Shown here: positions 11,892-23,067 of the stretch, piece after piece
How positions within the stretch are numbered: position 1 is the stretch's first letter
How the letters are laid out: each line of letters starts with the position of its first letter
Origin: Cristatella mucedo
Taxonomy: Eukaryota > Bryozoa > Phylactolaemata > Cristatellidae
Direction: 5' to 3'
Assembly: GCA_009760855.2 (NCBI GenBank)
Contig: WPIO01000002.1
Location: forward strand, 6,893,001-6,957,000
Length of the DNA: 64,000 bases
The notes under the pieces: model-generated
What the model was told of the DNA's origin: nothing
What the model saw: the letters and a program-made list of their open reading frames with translations, nothing else
Databases searched by the model: none
Program-made: the position numbers and the translations under genes

Positions 11892-12769
11892 TAACTCTTA
11901 CTGCTCATAATACAATTTATCCCATAGACTTGGAGGATACCTTATTCACTTTGGTAACTGAATTATCATTGTATATGTAGAATCATATCGGTATAGTTAA
12001 TAAAAATAGTTAACGCTCAATGAGCAACAAAAAATTTACCTTCGGTGTGCAGCATTGTGTGCTGTTGCTTCATTACACTTGGAGTGGAGAACGCATGGCC
12101 ACCTTGTACGTTGGTACTTTTAATTAAAGCCTCGACGTTACCTATAAAATAAATCTTCCACTCGGGCACTGCCGATATGAGCAATAGACAAAATAGATCT
12201 TGGTAATGCGACGCAATCTTTACTATAAAAAAGCTGAATCAATCAAAACCTTGTTTGGAATTCGATTTCGGTCGTTAGAATGGTTTCAACAAGTTTTACC
12301 TGCTCGTAAGTACACGTGCAAGTGGTTGGCTATAGATTTCAGACAGGCATCTGAGACTGAATGAAACGATCCAGCAGTATTAAAAAGCTTTCCTTTACAG
12401 AGGCCTATCAAGAACGTTGTGCTAGTAGCTATTTCTTTTTCTTTTTTAAACCGTTGCTGTTCAGCAGAAAAACTTAAAAGTAAAATACGAAGGTTAAGTC
12501 CATCATTGCTCTGCAACTTTGACTCAAAGCTTCTCTTCTACAACAGCCCTTTATAGCATTGTAAAAGTCCCTCGAGTAAAAAAAAATCAAAAGCCTGCGA
12601 CAATGCTATTTGTTATTGGGAAATCCGGGAGCGATATTATTAAAGAAGTTTTCTTTTGGGCGTAAAGAACATCGCCATTACTCGAATTATGGTAGTTTCG
12701 AATAGAAGTTGGTAGAGAGACTGCGCTGGCCATTAAGCCAGACTGGCAAGTTTGCAGTCATATACAGCC
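11892..12769. other. No recognisable feature
   Basis: AT-rich unique DNA. The short minus-strand ORF at 12286-12516 has no recognisable motif. Confidence 0.4.
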
Positions 12770-13070
12770 CAGTACAGAGCGGTCGAAGTCTGTCTAACAC
12801 ACGTCCACAATTCTTGCGCAACACCAGCTGCCGACTGTGGCATATTCTTTTCAGCCGTCCTGAGCTGCCACTTCTATGCTGCTCACTTTCTTGGTTGTCC
12901 TCCTAAATTAGCTATGCTTCATAATCTATCTATGCTTCATGAGATGAAGTCTGTTGGCTACCGTAAGCACGCCGAAAAGCCCTTAGACTTTGAGTTTGCT
13001 ATGGAAAACTCTCTTTTGCAGCAACCAGTTAGTCATTGTGACTTTGTAGAGTTACTGACAGGAATGCAAG
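12770..13070 (+). mobile_element. LINE-B 3' end
   Basis: The sequence parallels 26060-26320: TTCTTGCGCAACACCAGCTG, TTTTCAGCCGTCCTGAGCTG, GAGATGAAGTCTGTTGGCTA, then TGAGTTTGCTATGGAAAACT and CTTTGTAGAG. The overlapping 111-codon ORF is read-through of this decayed element. Confidence 0.75.
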
Positions 13071-14204
13071 TCATTCCATCTACCTAGAAAATAAGTAGAC
13101 TTAGCTACAGCATGCTATTTTTGCATTTTAGGTATTTTATTCCATTTTGATTTGCCTCCAGTATTTTATTATTTGCGAATATTCTCATTATGATGAATTG
13201 CTTGCGATATCTGAAAAAGTTTCCTAATTTATTAAAAATATATATTTTACTGTTATTAACCTTAATGTGCATTCTATTAAATCCAGATTTAATTTTTCCT
13301 GAATGGCATTTCTTTTTTAGGATCCAAAGATACGCGTGAGTCAAGAAACCTGAAGTTCTTCGACAGTGATTCTGCGATAGACTGGCATCCTCTATATTTC
13401 AGCTTAATCATTTCACCGATCCTCCTTCCTCGATGCTAAACTAAAATTCCAATACTAGCCAAGGTTATGCACGATTTTTCACCCCTGACTATAATACAAG
13501 TGTCCTCAACGAGACTCCCTTTGTTATACGACTGACAAAAAAGAAAGCAGGAAAAACTTAGATTTTAGAATGCTACCAAAAAGTCGGGACTCGCTCTTTG
13601 CCCTTTGGCGCTTGAAGATTATTGTAAGTTTGATTCATTTTAGCTTAGGCTAAATGTAATTAGTAAAAAGAGTATTGAAATTACATATCAATATCCCAGA
13701 ACCAGTTGTTTCCTCTGGCGACCATCTTCCTTAATGGTTCAAAGCATTGAACATTGTCTAGCGATCCGTATTGCGACTCTACCGAGCGTTTCGATAAATT
13801 CTGCTATAGTTCTATCGAACTGATTATGGACGCCATCCCCTCACTCCCGTCTCGGCCAGACTGCAAGCGCACATACCCTACACATATTCCCGCTCCTACT
13901 TCGAGTCTGTCTTTGTAGAACTAATCACTGACTTCGTTCCCAAAGTCAAACAGACCACTAGTCCGCTAGATCCTATCCCAACAGCTCTTAATTTTGCATT
14001 TTGTTTCTACCACAATAGTTATTGTGAATACCGGTGATAGCTATTGTAAATACCTATCTACCGGTGAAGTCCATGTTCCTCCAAAATCAACTGTTTTCAG
14101 GTAACTCACTAAAATGCCGAACCCGTGACCACGAAAGCCTACTAAATCAATGTCCAGCCTTTCTCCTACTATGCTTAACATAGACACTTGAATGACTAGT
14201 TTAT
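13071..14204. other. No recognisable feature
   Basis: AT-rich non-coding DNA. No exon with paired splice sites was noticed. Confidence 0.4.
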
Positions 14205-14290
14205 TTTGCAGCAAATGTAAAGGGCCTAGAAAGAGATTGAATTCTCTGAGGGCGCTTTATGAAGTGTATTATTATTATTAGTAATAGTAG
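14205..14290 (+). mobile_element. LINE-A 3' terminus
   Basis: It carries the diagnostic end: TTTTGCAGCAAATGTAAAGG, CCTAGAAAGAGATTGAATTC, TCTGAGGGCGCTTTAT, then a TTA-type repeat. It is strongly 5'-truncated, as is usual for non-LTR retrotransposons. Confidence 0.85.
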
Positions 14291-14374
14291 TAGCCCAGCA
14301 GCTAAAATATTTTATTAGTTCACATAACCTCGCTAGAAAGCTCACATCGGACGGAGAGATAACCAATAACTCGG

Positions 14375-14640
<266 letters not shown>

Positions 14641-14826
14641 AATTTTAACTCTTTGCTGGGGACCCAAAAACAACTCTATGAGTTGGCTAGGGCTACTTAA
14701 CCGAGGCTTGCCAGGGCTACTTAACAGAGGTGAGGTAGCATTTTCAATGCAAGGAAGTACGTGAGAGAACTACTACGCATAAGCATTTCACTTGCATCGT
14801 TAGTAGTTACTACAATACGGCCGTGC

Positions 14827-14925
14827 TTCGTTTAAAGCAATATAAAATGCATAGAAATAGATTGAGTTCTCTAAGGGAACTATATCAAATGCATTATAAT
14901 AATTATTATTATTGTTATTAAGAGT
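14827..14925 (+). mobile_element. LINE-A 3' terminus, diverged
   Basis: AAAGCAATATAAAATGCATA, GAAATAGATTGAGTTCTCTA, then an ATTATTATT-type repeat, match the LINE-A end with several changes. Confidence 0.7.
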
Positions 14926-14966
14926 TTTCCATGCGTGGAAACATTGCCAAATTGCTCATAAAAAGT

Positions 14967-15115
14967 TAGCTGATCAAGGAACCTTATTTGTATAGCGGCA
15001 GAAGATCCTTCACGGCTATCAGCACCGGTGGTAGTGGACAATTAAGGATCGTCCACTGAAGGCTCTAACCCAGAATCTGTGTCGTGAAGAACTAGCAGCT
15101 TGCACCAGGGCTAAC
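14967..15115 (-). mobile_element. SINE-A, diverged
   Basis: The minus strand has the tail TTCCTTGATCAGCTAAC, the body ACTACCACCGGTGCTGATAG and a weak B box GGGTTAGAGCC. It is an old copy. Confidence 0.65.
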
Positions 15116-16147
15116 GCTCAGATGACTTGTTTCTTATGGGCGTGCCATGTTGAAGAGTGACGGCATAACCATATCATGCTTTAGTATAGATAGGGCTTAG
15201 CAACTTATGCAGCAGCTGCTGCCATGAAAGGTGTGTCCAAGCATTAGTATCAAGCACTAGAGGCTCAATCGAATGGCCAGAATGCTTCATTAGAGTAAAT
15301 TGTCATCGAAACGAGCTTAGCCCGCACATGCTGTTCGAGTGCCACAATATTCTATCGAAAAACGGAAGACTTTCGCTAGCTGCGCGCGATCGGTGCCCTT
15401 ACCCAGACAGTGATATCTTTAGTAAAATCACGAGGAAAGCAACAAGATAACGCTAGATAGGTGTCACTTGGATCTCACTCTTTCCCCACGAAGTGCTATA
15501 TCTCACTGATATCTTGCATAGCTTCAGGGGAGAGCGCGTACGCAGCGAACTTAATTATTACCTCAGGTAATGTCATCTAAGCGAAAGGCCGAATATCTTT
15601 CTTCCTAGTCCTTAGCGAGATATGTCCTATCCTGGCTAAACTCCTTAGCTCCTGGCACCTTCTCAGCCACCCGCTGTTCGCGGCCGCGGCTGCAAGTGTA
15701 GCAGAGACGCTGCGTCAGGCTATTTTCGCGTCTCACCTGACTGCGTCTCCGGGCGATACCACAAATTGGCGCCTGGATTTGTACCGTACGGACTTTGGGC
15801 TCCAGGCAAAAATATAAATCAGAGGCTTGATCTTAGCAGAATAATGATACACGACCGCGGAGGACAAACGCGTAACAAAGATGAGCATCGTCAAAGGCAC
15901 GGTGTTTCTCTAAATAAAACACTCAAGCAAAATCAAGGAAGTCTGAAAAACGTGCGCGTCAATGCTCTCTGGAAACAGATTTTTGCTCGGGATGAAGCAA
16001 TGGTGAAGCACTTTTCTTCTTAAATGATCGTTCTATACGGACGATGGCCAGCTGCAATAGCCATTTAATCGTCAGAATCGGTAGCGGCCAATGACACATA
16101 GATTGTCTGCCGTGCAGAGATTCCTACCGCTAACCATTTGATTGTGC
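15116..16147. other. No recognisable gene
   Basis: It includes a GC-rich patch at 15650-15780 and an 85-codon ORF at 15766-16023 without recognisable motifs. I do not support a gene. Confidence 0.4.
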
Positions 16148-16254
16148 TTCCTTTGCAGCCAATGTAAAGTGCCTAGAAAGAGATTGAGTTATCTGAGGAC
16201 GCTATATCAAATCTATTATTATTTTATTATTACTATTATTATTTTTATTATTAG
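16148..16254 (+). mobile_element. LINE-A 3' terminus
   Basis: CTTTGCAGCCAATGTAAAGT, GCCTAGAAAGAGATTGAG, GACGCTATATCAAATC, then an imperfect TTA repeat to 16254. Confidence 0.85.
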
Positions 16255-16904
16255 GTTGTGGAGCTGGCCGAGTTCCATAGACTAAACAATGGTCAAACCG
16301 AATGCCTCCTAAAGGAATAGGATATCTAAACGTAAGGCCGGAGTCGTCAGCGACTTCGCACTCTTATTCCGAGTTGGCTGAGTGAGACCAGTGTTTTCAT
16401 TCGCATCGGCGTCTTCATGAACGATCGCCTGACGTTTTAGAGCTGCTTATGGACGCTCATCGTCTACTACAGCTTGTCGTCTGATTCAACCCAGCCAATG
16501 ACGAGAAGCAGCTTAGTTGCTCGCGAGTGTTTATTACTATATAGGTATCACTATATTATTACTGTGTTATATTACTCTGCTCCACAATACTCTCAAAGCT
16601 AGAATACTGAAACTTTGAGCTAGGCAAACCGTTAAGCTACTGCACGTATTTCGAAATACAGTCACTGGGTTGGTCAGTAAATGCTCGTACGAAAGGCTTT
16701 CTCGTTTCTCCTTTGCCAAATAGTTGCACCGGCTCTCGCTTGAAGAGCCAATACAAAGCAATTTACACGCTTCGACCCAGAAGGGCCGTCAGGGTGTAGC
16801 CCCTTCGTAGTTCAGCTGAACGATTACTCCATTACAGCATCGGTGTGCCCTAGTGTGCTCTGAGCACAATGCATCAGCCCTTTCACTTCACTTAAAGGGT
16901 GTTC

Positions 16905-17215
16905 GCGGATTGAAGCTTTTACTCGGCGGGTCCTACAGCGTTGGGCTCGTGCCTAAAGTTCTTGCGAAACGACGGCCTCTCTCCTGCTTTCGACTCGTGC
17001 CATTCCTTCGTGGCTTACGATCTACGCTGCTGCTGCTTCCACGCTGTTTACTTCATCGTCTGCCCTCCCAGCAAAGCTATGCTACGCACTTTTTTGCTCT
17101 AGATGAAGACTGTCAGCCGAAAGTCAGCGGGGCTTCTTCGAGTGCGCTTCAAGAAAAAAACAGTCTCCAGCGTAACACTCACTTTATTATCGTGAAGTTG
17201 TATTAATGCAGATGG
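16905..17215 (+). mobile_element. LINE-B 3' end, diverged
   Basis: Block order is the same as at 26010-26320: GAAGCTTTTACTC, GGTCCTACAGCG, TTCTTGCGAAACGAC, CTCTCCTGCT, AGATGAAGACTGTCAGCC, CCAGCGTAACACTCAC. A TTTATT at 17183-17188 reads AATAAA on the minus strand and could be a polyadenylation signal for the minus-strand gene. Confidence 0.6.
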
Positions 17216-17394
17216 CGATTTATGCAAGTGGGCATACGCATGTAGGTATACTTATTCTGAACACAAAAAATTGCTCTCAGATCTGCAACAGCCTACTCTC
17301 ACGAGTCTAGTGGATTGGGGGATACGAATAGGCGGCAATGCGACAAGCCATTCTCGCTTAATAAAAACTGGTAGCCCGTTCTTGGCGAGTATCC

Positions 17395-17513
17395 TCAGCA
17401 CGCTGGTAATCGGAGCGCTTGCCGCGGAATTTGGAAGCCTATCAAGTAAGAATTGGCGTTCTCCCTGATGAAGCGAGCAGGAAAGAAATTGCACTGCCCG
17501 GGAAACCGCAATA
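17395..17513 (-). CDS. Candidate terminal exon of the unidentified minus-strand gene
   Basis: The acceptor has a pyrimidine-rich stretch before CTGCAG, and the exon starts at 17513. In phase 1, matching the preceding 18325-18263 exon, it reads VLRFPGQCNFFPARF and continues to a TGA at 17397-17395, about 39 residues. An AATAAA (minus strand, 17188-17183) lies about 210 bases downstream. A competing solution uses the acceptor after CTTCATCAG near 17485, in a different frame, with a donor GTGAGAG near 17290. That one encodes residues such as LLDRLPNSAASAPITSVLRI but would need an extra exon to fix the phase. No domain is recognised. Confidence 0.35.
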
Positions 17514-18262
17514 CTGCAGGCCATAGTAAGAGAACACAGGTAAGAACACGCCGGGCGGAGAGCCGCTCTTTGAAGCATTCTCTAGCTTCCTAGTGGGGCC
17601 ACAATCTAGTTTCGTAGTCTGGAGAAATGATGTGAAATAATAACATGAGATAATAAATAATAAAGGAAATTAAATATTTAAAAAAATATATACAGTCTCT
17701 TCTATTGAGCTGAAATGAAATGAAATAATAATATAGGATAATAAATAATAAAAGAAACGAAATAATATAAAAATGATATGCATTCCCTTCTTTTGAGCTC
17801 GCAATGAGCTGCGATGGACAAGCACATCGAGCATGTAATCACCGCCTGCATACAGACGCATTACGTCGATGGTCGCTGTCTTATCATCATTTTCCCGCTG
17901 ACATGTCACTTTTCCTAGGCTAGAAGAATAATAATAATGTACGCGGAGTAGCATTTAGCAACGCACCAGATCGTTACCTAATTTCGCCGAGTCTAAGCGA
18001 AACTGTCTGGGGGCCATAATGCGGCTTCGAGCAATGGTCTAGGTTCGCAGCCTATTGAGTGACACCGTGAAGCTAGTATGTCCAGCATATAGGATAATAA
18101 TGTTAGCGGCGCAGCCCTTTGGAATTGCTGCGGCATCCAGTCATCAAGCGTCGGCGTGAGGTCTCACGCAGCGCAGACCAGGCTGCATCCTACTCTTGAG
18201 CGGCAGCGGGTAGATGCAGAAAATGAAAAGCGGCAAAATGTAATAGGCCCAAAGCCACTCAC

Positions 18263-18325
18263 CGGGCAGTGCTTCCGGTCTCGACCACACCTTTACGTTC
18301 TCTCGCGGGTCGTACTGACTGTGCG
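18263..18325 (-). CDS. Internal exon (63 bp, phase 1-1), unidentified gene
   Basis: The acceptor is among the best in the window: a pyrimidine run CTATTTCCTCCATTTCC leading to TTCCAG. The donor is GGTGAGTGG. In phase 1 the exon encodes AHSQYDPRENVKVWSRPEAL followed by Pro and a split Gly codon, with no stops. It is 21 codons long, a multiple of three, so it is a symmetric exon like the three upstream. It lies in a GC-rich stretch. No known motif. Confidence 0.6.
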
Positions 18326-19704
18326 CTGGAAGGAAATGGAGGAAATAGGCTTTCGTGAAATGCTCGGCGTAAAAAAGTGTTGGGGAGCAGCCGCTTCTTG
18401 AAATTGGTCAATGGCCGGCGGCGCTGGCACGAAGAGCGCGACAGGCGGTAACCTTCCCCGCGAGTCTCGCCAAATGAAAGGCGAATAAAGAGTTCGCCGG
18501 CGGTCGGCGAAGGCCGCAAGAGGGCGCTAGCTTTGGTGCCCTCTCTCTTGCAGGGAGCGCCGGCGCTTGCGCCCTCCTGGTAGCTGTCCTCCTTACCTGC
18601 TGTTACGCTCGCCTAGTCACCTCGATTTGTCGCCACCGAACGACGATGCTTCGGTCGCCCCTTCCAAATTTCCCCCGTTAACTAGATGGTGGCTTTTTAC
18701 TGCATCCAACGGAGGCCCTGAATAATGGTCTAGCTAAGTGAACATGGGAGCAGAAAATAATCGAAAGAAGCCTCCCTCGCGTTTCACAGCGGAACTACTT
18801 TTCCGGCGATGCGATATCGGAAACTAAAGCTAAAATGCTGTCTCGCGTAAGCTTCGAAGCGTTACGCGATCCTGCTTGAAAATTTGCGCACGCTTACCCA
18901 TGGACTATTGCAATATCGCGGTCACGCGATGAACAGTCAGGCCCCTACAGGTCTTGGCAATAGGGGTTCTCGCGAGTGCTTGGTGGCAGCGCTTCGGGGC
19001 AAACACGGATGGCCACTTTTCTGACCGCAGAGGGAATCGAATGTGGCAGGCGATGCACGCCGGTGCCACGTTGCCTTTTTCGGGAGTTTAGTGATTATCA
19101 CCCCTGCGCATATTTGTAAGGATAGCGTTCGTTTGGTTAGCTTAATCTGGCTATTAGCTACGCAGGGCTACTATGCTGGAATGCCCACTGTCGCCCGGAG
19201 GCTAGATTTCCCAAGGGAAGGCAATCAGTCCGTATGGAGCGATGTAAATGCCAGCGATGAGATCATCAACATTGACTTGGAGTTTGTTGACTAACACTGT
19301 CCGATAGAGCCTAGCATTGTCCTTCTGGGCCGAAACTTACTAGCAGAGCATCTTGTCAGCTTACTCCAGAGAAGGCAAGTTCTGTGACTTACACTCCACA
19401 GGTTTTGACCATTTGCGCAATTCTTAATTTTATTTTCTTTCATACAAATTTGAAACCCTCTACAATCGTTTTTAGGACAAGTTAAGATGCCGTTGACGAA
19501 CGCACCCAATGTCATAGTAATCACGTCCTCTTGCCTTTAGTACAGGCCAATTTGTCCTGGAGTTTCACTTTTCTGATAGCCGCACAGTCACTTCCATCTC
19601 GAGGTTCTCATTTTGCTTGCTTAGAATTTTCATGATGAGTTTCGATAGTAATTTATTAGAATACAGTTGAGTATTTACTTATTTAGGCTTTAAATAATAA
19701 GGAC

Positions 19705-20275
19705 TTAAGGCACTTCTCGCCAACCTGCACTGGCTCCCAGTCAAGCAACGAATTGACTTCAAGGTTTTGTCGCTCACTTTTACGTCACTTCATTCTTTGG
19801 CTCCAGCCTATCTCTCAGATCTGCTCCTCCACCAGGCCGAGCATCAGACCATCCGCTTTTCGGAATCCAACAGTTTACCAATACCTCGTACAAACTTCAA
19901 ATCCTTTAGAGACGGTGCATTTAGTTCGCATGCTCCCAAAGCCTGGAACTCCCTCCCGACTTGCGTTACAACATTCCCTGACTTGACCACGTTTAAAAGG
20001 AACTTAAAAACACACCTATTTAGGACAGCATTTAGTGGGTCCCTGTGATTCGTCCTTGATGTGCTTATGTGTGCTGACACTGTGCATGCTGCCACTAAAC
20101 ACACTTGCATGCTGACCCTGTGCATGTCACCCTAAACATGTTATTCATGTTCTTTATCAAGCATAATATTACTCACCATTCAATTGCATTTCCTTTTGCA
20201 GCAAATGTAAAGCGCCGAGAAAGAGATTGAGTTCTCTGAGGGCGCTTTATCAAGTGCATTATTATTATTATTAAG
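19705..20275 (+). mobile_element. LINE-A, 3' end with C-terminal ORF remnant
   Basis: The ORF at 19767-20048 encodes the conserved C-terminal region of L2/CR1-like elements (LAPAYLSDLLLHQAEHQ, GAFSSHAPKAWNSLPTC, LTTFKRNLKTHLFRTAF). It is followed by the non-coding 3' end (AAATGTAAAGCGCC, GAAAGAGATTGAGTTCTCTG, AGGGCGCTTTATCAAGTGC) and a TTA repeat. It is very similar to 34690-35195, so both derive from a recently active lineage. Confidence 0.9.
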
Positions 20276-21009
20276 GACAGATTGAAAAGCCATACAAAAA
20301 AGCCCTGATACGATCAATACCCATCACTAACGTGCAGATATTTGACCATCGTCAGAAAGCCGCGTGTTCAGTGGAGTAAAGTACTGAAGATTTTCGCAAG
20401 CAAAGCTGACCCTCTTTAAAAACGCAATTTACCGGCATCCGGTCACAAACCAGCTTTGGTTATGCGCTTTCACTTCCCGATCCAAAATGCAGGTTAAAGT
20501 CCACTGGCGAGAAAATATGTCTTGCCAGCTGAGAAAGTAGTAAAAGCTCTTGCGTGGCAATGGAAGCGTTTTGAGTCTGGTAATCTTAATTTTTTACCTC
20601 CAGCTAAAATATTAGAGAGGCAGCAATCCGACTCTATTCAAGGACACTTAAATTGCCCACGATTTCGGTAGCATTGAAGGCGGCAATAGCCAGCCTGGTT
20701 TTCCTGCTGGTAGAGACATTGTTAGTGACACTTACAGCAGACGAAAGCAAAAACCACTGCTTATTAGGTATAGCTGCATGCGAGTAAACTGCTTGCTTCC
20801 ACTATATCTCTACAGTGGTCTCACACCCAGTACCTGCCGGGGGTCAGGGGTCGGATAGTACAATGTATACCGCCGTATTTCACTTTATCATTACGAGGCA
20901 CCGGTCTCGTTGCATTCATCTGCATTCGATGGGTCTCAAAGGCAGTTCCCGGTCATAGATACGACCTGACAGCAAGAGTATGCCATTCGAAGATCATGGT
21001 CAAGGTCAC

Positions 21010-21160
21010 ATTAATAAAAAATATAATACATGTATATAGTACCCAATGAGAGCTTATCTTTTTTCAGAAACGTCATGTATGCCACGGGGCTTGAACTCTT
21101 GGCCTCAGCCATCAAATACATTCACTCAGACCTCGCAGCACGAAGCACGAGATACACCGC
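21010..21160 (-). mobile_element. SINE-B, diverged
   Basis: The minus strand carries the family core: a B-box region GAGTTCAAGCCCCGTGGC followed by ATACATGACG and AAGCTCTCATTGGG. The 5' tRNA-like part is degraded. Confidence 0.65.
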
Positions 21161-21552
21161 CTACAGATATTTCTGCCTGGGTGGCTAGCGTTTGACATAA
21201 GAGGATTGGCATACAGAGTATTTTACATCTAAGGCTTTCGAGTGCAATAGGGGCCACTGCTACCAGTATTAATTAAGAATGCTGCTGAGAGCGTATCACT
21301 CTGCTTAAGCTACTTTCCTACACCGGCCTCTGACGGTATAGATAAACAGTAGCGCTGTCCTTGACTGTAAGGCGACACCAATTAGACAGTCGCCTCGGCT
21401 GAGGGGGAGCTCGGGAGGCGAACCGCGGTGTTTTCACGCTGTTTTAAGGTCATAGTGCACCCGCCGCAGAGCCGCGTCGACGCTGGCTGTGTCTGCACTA
21501 AAATTACCTCGTCCCGACCCTGATCTTGACTCGCTATATCGTTTCACTTTAC

Positions 21553-21675
21553 CTGAGGGCTGTTTCTCAGATCGTACAGGTGCGAGAGAGACTTGCTTCG
21601 TTGGAGCGGTCTGCCCTGCGCTCTTGGATTTGCTTGCGGCCTTCACCTTTGAAACCGGAGCTGACGCGCTTCTTC
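21553..21675 (-). CDS. Internal exon (123 bp, phase 1-1), Ser/Lys-rich
   Basis: The acceptor is CTATTTAATTTCAG and the donor is CAG followed by GTAAAG. In phase 1 it encodes RSASAPVSKVKAASKSKSAG and QTAPTKQVSLAPVRSEKQPS, flanked by split Gly codons. A second donor 45 bases on (GAG then GTAATT, exon end 21508) keeps the same phase and would add a basic stretch KVKRYSESRSGSGR, so alternative 3' exon ends are possible. Low-complexity Ser/Lys/Ala content suggests a disordered region, possibly with a nuclear localisation signal. Confidence 0.65.
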
Positions 21676-21874
21676 CTGAAATTAAATAGGTGACGTCTTG
21701 CACTCCACTTGAAACATTTAGCCGCCGAGCTCTCACCTGCGGCTGCGGAGTGCGCGAGAGCAGTTACAGCGTTTCACTGAGCGCGGTTTGAAAGGTTAGC
21801 GAGAGCAGGCCTGCAGGTGGCACGCATGCAGCAAACTTGTTCTCGACGAGCGAGGACGAGCGACTTGCACGTAC

Positions 21875-21958
21875 CTTTGGACTGGGATTTCGATTGTGCC
21901 CGTCCTGCTGAGCGCTGAGCTGACTCGCTGCCTTTCGCCGCTCGTTCGAGCCTCCCAT
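21875..21958 (-). CDS. Internal exon (84 bp, phase 1-1)
   Basis: The acceptor is TTTTCTGTTAAG and the donor is AAAG followed by GTACGT. In phase 1 it reads GRLERAAKGSESAQRSAGRA then QSKSQSK, with no stop. The phase-0 frame is also open and starts with an ATG, so a first-exon reading cannot be excluded. The phase-1 reading is preferred because both neighbours are phase 1. It is a symmetric exon and could be skipped without shifting the frame. Confidence 0.6.
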
Positions 21959-22603
21959 CTTAACAGAAAACGCGTTCCAGCATAGCAGTCGATCGATTAG
22001 CTTACGCAAATATCCTCGAGGAATTTTCAAAAGATGTTCGCCGATAAAAAAAAAAGCGCTTCACGTCGGGATGCGACAGCTATGCTTTTCACGCGTACCG
22101 AACGTAGGTGTAGGCATCTTACTGTGTTTCTTTCAGTCTCTCATCACTGCTGTCTTTCCGAAATACCGCGTGACATTAACCTTTCTGTTTTCATAGCTCT
22201 TCGCGATTGATTCAAACAGGAAACCAAACGAGCGAGAAAAGGCGAATTCTATTATTGCAGCAATAATTGTGACGCCATCCGTGCGCTAATGAAAATCCCG
22301 ATTGTTCACAGTTAAAGCGAAATATTCAGATTGGAATTGTGCGTAGACTAATTCCCTGTCATATTCAGTCAATCGCTTCGATCCATAAATAATATTGGTA
22401 ATTAGCAGCAGCGTTTATTTCAGACGTGATCAATCAATTGGACGGCGTCGTGTGCGACCGGCAAAATATGACCATTAGTTAGCTAGCTGCTGGAACAATT
22501 CCTTTCCGTTCCTGATTGCAATCTACTCGATTGCACGTTATAAGCAGCGCTGCAGCTACATCGGTGCATAGCGAGCTCTTAGCGGTCGATATATGCGAGC
22601 TCA

Positions 22604-22686
22604 GTAATAAGAATAGTAATAATAATACATTTGATATAGCGCCCTCAGAGAACTCAATCTCTTTCTAGGCACTTTACATTTGCTGC
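22604..22686 (-). mobile_element. LINE-A 3' terminus
   Basis: The minus strand reads GCAAATGTAAAGTGCCTAGA, AAGAGATTGAGTTCTCTGAG, GGCGCTATATCAAATG, then a TTA repeat. Confidence 0.85.
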
Positions 22687-22899
22687 ATGGTTAGTGTTAG
22701 TATGCTCAATGAAAACAAGCATAACATTGTCATTCACTTCATAGATATTTAAACTCTTGACAACTTGCCATAAACGATCTGATCCTGCAGCGTATTGCAT
22801 AGATGTCTGCAGCTACTGTTATGTAGTGCTCCCAGCAGCGTCCGGTCAGTGTTCAGGCATAATCAAATTCGCTGAATATAGTTTATTATGCATCCTTAC

Positions 22900-23067
22900 C
22901 TTCTTCGTCTTCATAGTCTTCATCATCTTCGCTACTGTAGTCGGATGAGTGCGATGGAGAGTAGTCCTCGGGCTCTTTCGTTTTAGGTTTTGACTTGCTC
23001 GATTTTGGCGAGCCCGCATTTCTGTTCGCGTTGAGGAATTCAACGCCGTCGCCGTTGCAGTCGGCAT
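22900..23067 (-). CDS. Internal exon (168 bp, phase 1-1) with acidic Ser-rich stretch
   Basis: The acceptor is AAGTGCTTTGCAG and the donor is GAAG followed by GTAAGG. In phase 1 it encodes ADCNGDGVEFLNANRNAG, a Lys/Ser stretch SPKSSKSKPKTKEPED, and an acidic end YSPSHSSDYSSEDDEDYEDEE. Codon third positions are GC-rich compared with the flanking DNA. The Ser-Glu/Asp pattern looks like casein kinase 2 target sequence (inference). It is compatible in phase with the exon at 26843-26756 before it and that at 21958-21875 after it. Confidence 0.65.
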
